Translations under genes and position numbers: made by a program
Source: Pseudomonas sp. J452
GTDB lineage: Bacteria > Pseudomonadota > Gammaproteobacteria > Pseudomonadales > Pseudomonadaceae
DNA length: 64,000 bases
Direction: 5' to 3'
NCBI RefSeq assembly: GCF_024666525.1
Contig: NZ_CP088294.1
Coordinates: forward strand, 248,001-312,000
Shown: piece by piece, positions 57,311-64,000 of the stretch
Position numbering within the stretch: the stretch's first letter is position 1
Layout: every line of letters starts with the position of its first letter
The notes under the pieces: generated by a model
The model's database searches: none
The model's input: only the letters and a program-made list of their open reading frames with translations
What the model was told of the DNA's origin: nothing

Positions 57311-58372
57311 ATGATCCGCACCCCTCTGGCTCTCGCCCTGCTTGGCTTTGCCCTCGCCGCCTGCAGCCCGCAAGACCCGCAGCAGGCAACCAGCAGCGCC
57401 CTGGGCGAGGGCGTGTTGCTGCCGGCCTACAGCAGCTGGCACCAGGCCAACCAGCAACTGGCCAGCAGCGCCCAGGCACTCTGTAACGGCAGCCAGGACC
57501 TGACCAGCGCGCGCCAGACCCTGCTCACCAGTATCGGCAGCTGGGCGACCCTGCAACCGCTGCTGGTGGGCCCGCTGGCCGAAGGCAATCGTGCCTGGCA
57601 GGTACAGTTCTGGCCGGATAAAAAGAACCTGGTGCAGCGCCAGGTCGAGACCCTGCTGAAGAACAAGCCGCAACTGATTCAGGCCGATCTGGACAAGGCC
57701 AGCGTGGTGGTTCAGGGCCTCACCGCTTATGAATACGTGCTGTTCGATGCCGCCATCGACCTCGGTCAAGCCGCCCAGAAAAGCCGCTACTGCCCCCTGC
57801 TGATCGCCATCGGCGAGCACCAGAGCAAGCTCAGCGGCGAGGTCCTCGCCCAGTGGCAGGCGAAAGACGGCATGGCTGCGCAGCTCAAGCACTTCCCCAA
57901 TAGCCGCTACGCCGATGCTCCGGAAGCGGTAGGCGAACTGCTGCGCGCCCAGGTCAGTGCCCTCGATGGCCTGAAGAAGAAGCTCGGCGCCGCCCTCGGC
58001 CGGCAGAATAAGGGCCAGCCGCAGCCCTACCAGGCCGAGTTCTGGCGCAGCAATGCCAGCCTCGTCAGCCTCGCCGCCAGCCTGGCCAGCGCCGAGCGCA
58101 TCTGGCTCGGCAGCAACAACGACGGCATCAAGGCCCTGCTCGGCAGCGACCAGGCCGAGCTGAGCCAGCGCCTGGATGCCCAGTACAGCGCCACTCGCCA
58201 GCAACTGGCAGCGATCCAGCGACCGCTCAGCGAACTGCTCGGCGAGGAAGCTGGCCGTCAGCAACTCAACGCCTTCTACGACAGCCTCGACCAACTGCAC
58301 CGTCTGCAGGAAAGTGAGCTGGCCAAGACGCTCGGCATCCAGCTGGGCTTCAATGCCCACGACGGGGACTGA
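57311..58372 (+). CDS. Second imelysin-like lipoprotein, without the HxxE motif
   Basis: 353 residues from the ATG at 57311 (AAAGGAG upstream). Lipobox GFALAAC. Imelysin-like alpha-helical body. Where the first protein has HAIE this one reads TAYEYVLFD, so the His is missing and metallopeptidase activity is unlikely. Ends 3 bases before the DUF1513 gene. Role: partner in the iron-linked operon. Confidence 0.88.
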   Translation: MIRTPLALALLGFALAACSPQDPQQATSSALGEGVLLPAYSSWHQANQQLASSAQALCNGSQDLTSARQTLLTSIGSWATLQPLLVGPLAEGNRAWQVQFWPDKKNLVQRQVETLLKNKPQLIQADLDKASVVVQGLTAYEYVLFDAAIDLGQAAQKSRYCPLLIAIGEHQSKLSGEVLAQWQAKDGMAAQLKHFPNSRYADAPEAVGELLRAQVSALDGLKKKLGAALGRQNKGQPQPYQAEFWRSNASLVSLAASLASAERIWLGSNNDGIKALLGSDQAELSQRLDAQYSATRQQLAAIQRPLSELLGEEAGRQQLNAFYDSLDQLHRLQESELAKTLGIQLGFNAHDGD

Positions 58373-58375
58373 CGC

Positions 58376-59470
58376 ATGCAGCGCAGAGCCTTTCTCGGCC
58401 TTGCGGGCGCCGCCCTCGCGGCCAGCGCTTTGGGCGGCTGGCAGCTGGTCAGCCATGGCCAACAACCCCTGCTGCTGTCGGCCCGTGACGACAGCAACGG
58501 CCGGCACTATGCCGTCGGCTACCGCCTGGATGGCAGCAAAGCCTTCGCCACGCCGGTCAAAGAACGCTGCCACGATGTGGTGCCGCACCCGAGCCTACCG
58601 CTGGCGGTGTTTGTCGGCCGCCGGCCGAGCCGCGAGAGCTACCTGATCGACACCCGCGACGGCCGCCTGCTGCAGACCCTGAGCGCCGCGGACGACCGCC
58701 ACTTCTACGGCCACGGCCTGTTCCACCAGGCGGGCGAGCTGTTCTACAGCACTGAGAACGACACCTCGCAGCCAGGCCGTGGCGTGCTCGGTGTCTATCG
58801 CCTGCAGGGCAACCAGCTGCAGCGCATCGGCGAGCACGCCACCCACGGCATCGGCCCGCACCAGCTGCTCTGGCTGCCCGGCGGCGAAAACCTGGTGGTG
58901 GCCAACGGCGGCATCCGTACCGAGGCCGACAGCCGGGTGATGATGAACCTGCAAGCCATGGAACCCAGCCTGGTGCTGATGCAGCGCGACGGCACGCTGC
59001 TGAGCAAGGAGCAGCTGCCGCAGCAGATGAACAGCGTGCGTCACCTGGCCGTGGCCAGCGACGGCACCATCGTCTCCGGCCAGCAGTACGAAGGCGACCC
59101 ACTGGACGCCGTGCCGCTGCTGGCGATCAAGCGCCCTGGGCAACCCTTCCAGCCCTTCCCCCTGGGCGAAGCGCAGCGCGCGGCGATGCACCAGTACACC
59201 GCCAGCCTGGCCATCCACAACGACTTGCGCCTGCTGGCCCTGACCGCACCGCGCGGCAACCGCTTCTTTATCTGGAACCTGGACAGCAGCGAGCTGCTGC
59301 TCGACGCGCCCGTGGCGGATTGCGCGGGCGTCGGCGCGGTGAGCGAAGGCTTCGTCGTCACCTCCGGCCAAGGCCGCTGTCGCCTGTACGACTGCCGCGG
59401 CGCACAGATCACCGCGCAGCCGCTGCAGCTGCCAGCCGGGCTATGGGACAACCACCTGCGTCTGGCCTAA
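58376..59470 (+). CDS. DUF1513 protein with a twin-arginine-type signal
   Basis: 364 residues. The N-terminus MQRRAFLGLAGAALAASALGG is a likely Tat signal (RR followed by FLG). The body has repeated short strands ('DVVPHPSLPLAVFVGRRPS', 'DDRHFYGHGLFHQAGELFYSTEND', 'RTEADSRVMMNLQ'), consistent with a beta-propeller. Last gene of the imelysin operon. Its stop lies in the end of the following MITE-like repeat. Function unknown. Confidence 0.88.
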   Translation: MQRRAFLGLAGAALAASALGGWQLVSHGQQPLLLSARDDSNGRHYAVGYRLDGSKAFATPVKERCHDVVPHPSLPLAVFVGRRPSRESYLIDTRDGRLLQTLSAADDRHFYGHGLFHQAGELFYSTENDTSQPGRGVLGVYRLQGNQLQRIGEHATHGIGPHQLLWLPGGENLVVANGGIRTEADSRVMMNLQAMEPSLVLMQRDGTLLSKEQLPQQMNSVRHLAVASDGTIVSGQQYEGDPLDAVPLLAIKRPGQPFQPFPLGEAQRAAMHQYTASLAIHNDLRLLALTAPRGNRFFIWNLDSSELLLDAPVADCAGVGAVSEGFVVTSGQGRCRLYDCRGAQITAQPLQLPAGLWDNHLRLA

Positions 59471-59750
59471 GAACCCGTTCAATGTCTGCTGCGCGTCGGC
59501 CATGCTGCGTTGCAACGCAGTAACAGCCGCGGGCTGGTCAATCGGGCTCGGAAAGCGGCTTGCCGCTAACGCGCTTTAGCGCGACCCGAAGGGCGAGTGA
59601 AACGAGTCATGCTCATTTACAGCTCGTAAACTGCGCTTCTTCGCCCGATTTATGCGCTGGCGCTTACCCTTCGGACCAGCCTGCGGCTGTTACTCCCGTT
59701 GGTCGTTGCGCCTTGCCTGGCTCTAGCTCGCGAGACTTTGAACAGGCTCT
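59470..59750. mobile_element. MITE-like element with imperfect terminal inverted repeats
   Basis: Part of a gene-free stretch of about 470 bases (59471-59939). Terminal repeats of 18 bases match at 15 positions: AGAACCCGTTCAATGTCT at 59470-59487 and AGAGCCTGTTCAAAGTCT (complement) at 59733-59750. Inner arms also pair: GTAACAGCCGCGGGCTGGTC near 59520 and its near-complement near 59690. It has no transposase. Overlaps the DUF1513 stop codon. No clear target duplication was seen. Confidence 0.65.
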
Positions 59751-59770
59751 AATAAATCTCGGGTAATGGC

Positions 59771-59797
59771 TTAAGGCCGTCTTCTTTCTGCCGACCT
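59771..59797 (+). promoter_or_regulatory. Sigma-28 (FliA)-type promoter of the chemoreceptor gene
   Basis: TTAAG (59771-59775), 14-base spacer, GCCGACCT (59790-59797), compared with the FliA consensus TCAAG-N14-GCCGATAA. Chemoreceptor genes are regular FliA targets. The transcript would carry a leader of about 140 bases. Confidence 0.55.
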
Positions 59798-59888
59798 ATA
59801 CTGAAACGGACAATGCCTCCAGGCCGCCCCTTGGCCCGGCCGCATGTAACCGAAACATCATGTTCCGGGGATAGGGATATCCGCAGAT

Positions 59889-59939
59889 CCGACGCCCATC
59901 TGGGTGTCGGGGGTAGCAAACCCCGAAGAGGCGTCCCCC
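59889..59939 (+). other. Structured leader ahead of the chemoreceptor start
   Basis: Stem CCGACGCCC (59889-59897)/GGGTGTCGG (59902-59910). Then a G-run (59909-59913) that can pair with CCCC at 59921-59924 or with CCCCC at 59935-59939, next to the ATG. The alternatives would expose or hide the start. No known riboswitch family recognised. Confidence 0.4.
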
Positions 59940-61565
59940 ATGTTCCTGCAAAAATCCCTGCGCGCGCAGATCCTCGCTCTGCTCGGCGGCAGCCTGGTGC
60001 TGATCCTGGTCACCGCCCTGGCCTGTTTCAGCTTCCTCTCCAGTGGCATGCAGGCTTATCGCGGCCTGCTCGACGGCCCGCTGGAAGCCACCCGCCTGAT
60101 CGACGCGGCCAACGTCGAGTTCAAGATCCAGGTTCAGGAATGGAAGAACGTCCTACTGCGCGGCCAGGACAGCGAGAACCTCAACAAATACTGGGGCCAG
60201 TTCGAGTCCCAGGAGCGCAAGGTGCAGGACACCCTCGGCCAACTGGTGCAGATCGCCAGCGCCGACCCGGCGCTGAAAACCCAGGTCGAGCGCCTGCGTA
60301 GCGAGCACCAGACCCTCGGCGCCAACTACCGCAAGGGCCGCGACGCCTTCGTTGCCGCCAGTGGCGATGCCAAGGCCGGCGATGCCGCGGTCAAGGGCAT
60401 CGACCGCGCCGCCAGCGAACAGATGAGCACCCTGGTCACCCAGCTGCGCGAACAGAGCCTGGAGCAGGCCAAGCAGATCAACGCTAGCGCCGACCGCACC
60501 ATTCTCGTCGGCACCGTGCTACTGCTGGCGGCCAGCATAGTCATCGCCCTGTTCAGCCTGTGGCTGGTCAACCGCAACCTGATCATCCCGATCCGCCACC
60601 TGATCAGCCATGTCGATGAGCTCAGCCACGGTCACTTCGGCCAGCATGTGGCAACCACGCGTGCCGATGAACTGGGCATGCTGGCCGTCGCCTCCAATAC
60701 CCTGCGCGACTTCCTCGCCAGCACCACCCAGAGCCTGAAGCAGAGCAGCAACAACCTGGACAATGCCAGCGGCGAACTGAACAACATCGCCTCGCGCATG
60801 ACCCAGGGCATCAACGACCAGTTCGAGCGCACTGACCAGGTCGCCACGGCCATGCACGAGATGTCTGCCACGGCCCAGGAAGTGGCCCGGCATGCCGCCG
60901 AAGCCGCGCATGCCGCCGATGACGCCGACGACTCGGCGCGCCAGGGCGGCAAGGTGATGACCTCGACCATCCAGACCATCACCAGCATGCGCAGCGAAAT
61001 CGCCAACACCGCCGAAGTGATCCGCCGCCTGGAAGCCGACAGCGGGCGCATCGGCAAGGTGCTGGAAGTGATCCGCGGCATCGCCGAACAGACCAACCTG
61101 CTGGCCCTCAACGCCGCCATCGAAGCCGCCCGCGCCGGCGAACAGGGCCGCGGCTTCGCCGTGGTCGCCGACGAGGTACGCACCCTGGCCCAGCGCACTG
61201 CCGAGTCCACTGCCGAGATCAACCAGATCATCGACACAGTGCAGACCGGTGCGATCAATGCCGTGCGCGCCATCGAGAGCGGGCAGAACCGCAGCGAGGA
61301 AGGCGTGACTCAGGTCACCGAGGCCGGCGCGATGCTGCAGCGCATCACCGGCGCGGTAGAGGCCATCCGTGACATGAACCGGCAGATCGCCACTGCCGCC
61401 GAGGAGCAGACCTCGGTGGCCGAGGACATCTCGCGCAACCTCACCGAGATCACCTCCATCGCCAGTTCCAACCAGGAAAACGTCGAGCGCACCCAGGCCG
61501 CCAGCCAGAACCTGCAGAACCTGTCGGGCGAGCTGGGCGAAGTGACCCGCCGCCTCGGCGCCTGA
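59940..61565 (+). CDS. Methyl-accepting chemotaxis protein
   Basis: 541 residues from the ATG at 59940. First membrane helix about 9-31 ([23 protein letters not shown]), periplasmic helical ligand-binding domain (about 35-185, four-helix type), second helix about 188-210, HAMP domain, then the signalling hairpin with [20 protein letters not shown]. Glu/Gln methylation regions are visible. No C-terminal CheR pentapeptide. Single gene, so its ligand cannot be guessed from neighbours. Confidence 0.95.
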   Translation: MFLQKSLRAQILALLGGSLVLILVTALACFSFLSSGMQAYRGLLDGPLEATRLIDAANVEFKIQVQEWKNVLLRGQDSENLNKYWGQFESQERKVQDTLGQLVQIASADPALKTQVERLRSEHQTLGANYRKGRDAFVAASGDAKAGDAAVKGIDRAASEQMSTLVTQLREQSLEQAKQINASADRTILVGTVLLLAASIVIALFSLWLVNRNLIIPIRHLISHVDELSHGHFGQHVATTRADELGMLAVASNTLRDFLASTTQSLKQSSNNLDNASGELNNIASRMTQGINDQFERTDQVATAMHEMSATAQEVARHAAEAAHAADDADDSARQGGKVMTSTIQTITSMRSEIANTAEVIRRLEADSGRIGKVLEVIRGIAEQTNLLALNAAIEAARAGEQGRGFAVVADEVRTLAQRTAESTAEINQIIDTVQTGAINAVRAIESGQNRSEEGVTQVTEAGAMLQRITGAVEAIRDMNRQIATAAEEQTSVAEDISRNLTEITSIASSNQENVERTQAASQNLQNLSGELGEVTRRLGA

Positions 61566-61674
61566 AGCGGCATCACGGCACAGGGAGGTGCCGGCAAAAT
61601 GCCAGTGCGGGGCAATAACCGCGACACGCTGTTGCAACAATCTTTGCTGGCAACTTCTTGCAAATGGGCGTCTT

Positions 61675-61703
61675 TTGACTTGATGGTCAAGTCGGACTAA
61701 GGT
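61675..61703 (+). promoter_or_regulatory. Promoter with overlapping palindrome ahead of the RND efflux genes
   Basis: TTGACT (61675-61680), 17-base spacer, TAAGGT (61698-61703). The palindrome GACTTGA-TGG-TCAAGTC (61677-61693) overlaps the -35 box, as operators of TetR-type efflux repressors do. The regulator gene is not in the window. Confidence 0.55.
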
Positions 61704-61755
61704 GCCCGCTTCGCCTATTCCCAGGCCCCTTTTTGCCCCGCCAAGGAACCGGAAT

Positions 61756-62892
61756 ATGTTGCTCCGCCGCATGTTTGTCATGCTGGGCGCTGTCATCCTC
61801 GTGGTGCTCGCCCTCGCCGCCTATAAAGGCTATTCGATCTACCAGCAGGTGCAGATGTTCTCCGCGCCGCAGCCGGCCATCAGCGTGTCCGCTGCTGCCG
61901 CTACAGAACAACCCTGGCAGAGCCGTCTGCCGGCCATCGGCACGCTCAAGGCGTTCCAGGGCGTCGACCTGACCGCCGAAGTCCAGGGCACCGTGCAACA
62001 GGTGCTGTTCCAGTCCGGTGAAAAAGTCAGCCTCGGCCAGCCCTTGCTGCAACTGGACAGCCAGGTGGAGCAGGCGATCCTCGCCACCGCCCTGGCCGTG
62101 CGCAACCTGGCCCAGGTGGAATACCAGCGCGGCAAGAACCTGGCGGTCAAACAGGCCATCTCCAAGAGCGAATTCGACCGTCTGAATGCCGAACTGCTCA
62201 AGGCCGAGGCCAGCGTCACCCAGCTGCAGGCCAGCCTGGACAAGAAGCGCATCCTCGCGCCCTTCGCCGGCACCATCGGCATCCGCCAGGTCGACACCGG
62301 TGACTACCTGAGCCCCGGCAATACCGTGGCCACCCTGCAGGACCTGTCCAAACTGTATGTCGACTTCTTTCTGCCGGAACAGACCGTGCCGCTGCTCGCC
62401 ATCGGCCAGCGCGTACGCCTGAACGTCGCCGCCTATCCGGGCGAGGTGTTCGAGGGCGAAATCGCTGCGATCAACCCCAAGGTCGAGGAAACCACGCGCA
62501 ACCTGCAGGTGCGCGCCATGCTGCCGAACCCCGAGAGCAAGCTGCTGCCGGGCATGTTCGCCAACCTGGACGTCCTTCTGCCCGGTGAGAAGCCGGTAAT
62601 CGTGGTGCCGGAAACCGCCATCACCTACACCCTGTACGGCAACTCGGTGTACGTCATCGGCGAGAAGAAGGACGACCAGGGCGCCGTCGTAAAAGACGAC
62701 AAGGGCCAGGCCCAGCTGCAGGTCGAGCGCCGCTTCGTCGAGACCGGCGAGCGCCGCGATGGCCAGGTGCTGGTGCTCAAGGGCCTCAAGGCCGGCGAGC
62801 AGGTGGTCACCGCCGGCCAGCTCAAACTGGATAACGGCGCCCACGTAACCATAGTCGCGGACCAGGCGCTGCAACCGGAAGCGAACCACTAA
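61756..62892 (+). CDS. RND efflux periplasmic adaptor (membrane-fusion protein)
   Basis: 378 residues from the ATG at 61756 (AAGGA upstream). N-terminal membrane anchor (about 6-24), no lipobox. Lipoyl/barrel-sandwich halves ('VDLTAEVQGTVQQVLFQSGEKVSLGQPLLQLDS' and 'KKRILAPFAGTIGIRQVDTGDYLSPG'), helical hairpin between them, beta-barrel and membrane-proximal domains after. Links an inner-membrane RND pump to an outer-membrane channel. The permease follows after a REP-like repeat. Confidence 0.93.
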   Translation: MLLRRMFVMLGAVILVVLALAAYKGYSIYQQVQMFSAPQPAISVSAAAATEQPWQSRLPAIGTLKAFQGVDLTAEVQGTVQQVLFQSGEKVSLGQPLLQLDSQVEQAILATALAVRNLAQVEYQRGKNLAVKQAISKSEFDRLNAELLKAEASVTQLQASLDKKRILAPFAGTIGIRQVDTGDYLSPGNTVATLQDLSKLYVDFFLPEQTVPLLAIGQRVRLNVAAYPGEVFEGEIAAINPKVEETTRNLQVRAMLPNPESKLLPGMFANLDVLLPGEKPVIVVPETAITYTLYGNSVYVIGEKKDDQGAVVKDDKGQAQLQVERRFVETGERRDGQVLVLKGLKAGEQVVTAGQLKLDNGAHVTIVADQALQPEANH

Positions 62893-62911
62893 TTCGGCGC
62901 TGAGCACTTTT

Positions 62912-62974
62912 TGTAGGAGCCAGCTTGCTGGCGATCCCCTCCTGGGACTGATCGCCAGCAAGCTGGCTCCTACA
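62912..62974. repeat. REP-like inverted pair, copy 2
   Basis: Same 24-bp arms as the copy at 26040 (62912-62935 and 62951-62974) with a 15-base middle. It sits between adaptor and permease genes of one operon. Confidence 0.9.
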
Positions 62975-63000
62975 GGTAACAACCGCCAAGGACATCGTTA

Positions 63001-64000
63001 TGGCTTTTACAGATCCCTTTATCCGTCGTCCGGTACTGGCCACCGTGGTCAGCCTGCTGATCATCCTGCTGGGCTTCCAGGCCTTCAGCAAACTGGTGAT
63101 CCGTCAGTACCCGCAGATGGAAAACGCCCTGATCACGGTGGCCACCGCCTACCCCGGAGCGAATGCCGAGACCATCCAGGGCTATATCACCCAGCCGCTG
63201 CAGCAGAGCCTGGCCAGCGCCGAAGGCATCGACTACATGACCTCGTCGAGCCAGCAGAACCTCTCGGTGATTTCCATCTACGCGCGCATCGGCGCCGACA
63301 GCGACCGCCTGTTCACCGAGCTGCTGGCCAAGGCCGGTGAGGTGAAGAACCAGCTGCCGCAAGATGCCGAAGACCCGGTGCTGTCCAAGGAAGCGGCCGA
63401 CTCGACTGCGCTGATGTACGTCAGCTTCTACAGCGAGCAACTGTCCAACCCGCAGATCACCGACTACCTGTCCCGGGTGATCCAGCCCAAGCTGGCGACC
63501 CTGCCGGGCATGGCCGAAGCGGAAATCCTCGGCAACCAGGTATTCGCCATGCGCCTGTGGCTGGACCCGGTGAAGATGGCCGCTTACGGCGTTACCGCCG
63601 GCGAGTTCAGCGAGGCCGTGCGCCAGTACAACTTCCTCGCCGCCGCCGGCGAAGTGAAGGGCCAGTACGTGGTCACCAGCATCAATGCCAGCACCGACCT
63701 GAAAACCCCGGAAGCCTTCGGCGCCATCCCGCTGAAGACCGTCGGCGACACCCGCGTGCTGGTGCGTGACGTGGCCCGGGTGGAAATGGGCGCGGCCAAC
63801 TACGACTCGATCAGCTCGTTCGACGGCACGCCCTCGGTGTACATCGCCATCAAGGGCACGCCCAGCGCCAACCCGCTGGACGTGATCAAGCACGTGCGCG
63901 CCCTCCTCCCGGAGCTGGAAGCGCAGCTGCCGCCGAACCTGAAAGTCTCCATCGCCTACGACGCCACCCGCTTCATCCAGGCGTCCATCGACGAGGTGGT
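63001..64000 (+). CDS. RND efflux permease, truncated by the window end
   Basis: 333 codons seen, no stop before base 64,000; full family members have about 1,000-1,050. Starts MAFTDPFIRRPVLATVVSLL with AAGGA upstream. First membrane helix (about 12-30), then the porter-domain start 'YPGANAETIQGYITQPLQQSLASAEGIDYMTSSS'. Hydrophobe/amphiphile efflux (HAE-1) family. Proton-driven pump with the adaptor upstream; substrate not deducible here. Confidence 0.93.

Noticed and set aside
59840..59939. c-di-GMP (GEMM) riboswitch before the chemoreceptor
   Set aside because: The conserved GEMM core and tetraloop receptor pattern are not present; only generic hairpins are seen.

Overview
The window is a Pseudomonas chromosome segment. 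The guaA-guaB, xseA, leuA, der-bamB-yfgM-hisS-ispG-rodZ-pilF-rlmN-ndk, isc, cysE-trmJ, suhB and secF-secD-yajC-tgt-queA blocks follow the gene order I know from P. aeruginosa, and the proteins read as close Pseudomonas orthologues. Species cannot be fixed from sequence reading alone.

Bases 1 to about 16,230 are an integrated island inserted at the 3' end of guaA. At its right end is a P4-type tyrosine integrase with a cluster of short repeats next to it. Then come a toxin-antitoxin-like gene pair behind a perfect 24-bp palindrome and a frameshifted AlpA-type regulator. The left end of the island is outside the window. Its cargo is defence-like. Seven minus-strand genes lie in one tightly packed run from 11406 to 860. 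The first three are a metallo-beta-lactamase (MBL) fold protein, a single 751-residue protein joining E2-like, E1-like and JAB deubiquitinase-like domains, and a second MBL-fold protein. The last four are a complete Wadjet/MksBEFG-type SMC plasmid-defence system (jetA, jetB, jetC, jetD). Divergent from this run are a WYL-domain regulator and an uncharacterised membrane protein. The shared intergenic region carries an inverted repeat suited to be the regulator's operator. The MBL - E2/E1/JAB - MBL set is the most interesting part of the window: it looks like CBASS Cap2/Cap3 chemistry, but no CD-NTase or known effector is present.

Bases 16,240 to about 54,090 are core genome. They cover GMP synthesis (guaB, guaA), leucine synthesis (leuA, behind a possible leucine-rich leader peptide), a methionine transaminase with an omega-amidase partner, ribosome GTPase der, outer-membrane assembly (bamB, yfgM), isoprenoid synthesis (ispG), cell shape and type IV pilus factors, and the full Fe-S assembly operon iscR-S-U-A-hscBA-fdx-iscX with tandem IscR-type sites. 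They also cover tRNA modification (trmJ, tgt, queA, rlmN), the Sec accessory complex, a tRNA-Leu(CAA), a cold-shock protein and a LemA/GIDE pair. cysE is interrupted by one extra base in a run of six C; the AlpA gene in the island has exactly the same kind of lesion, which suggests read or assembly error.

Bases 54,190 to 64,000 hold three units. The first is an imelysin - dihaem peroxidase-like - imelysin - DUF1513 operon behind a Fur-like dyad. The second is a chemoreceptor gene with a sigma-28-like promoter and a structured leader. The third is an RND efflux adaptor and permease pair (permease cut by the window end) with a palindrome overlapping its promoter. Repeats include two copies of a 24-bp-arm REP-like inverted pair, a 17-bp-arm inverted repeat shared by two convergent stop codons, and a roughly 280-bp MITE-like element.
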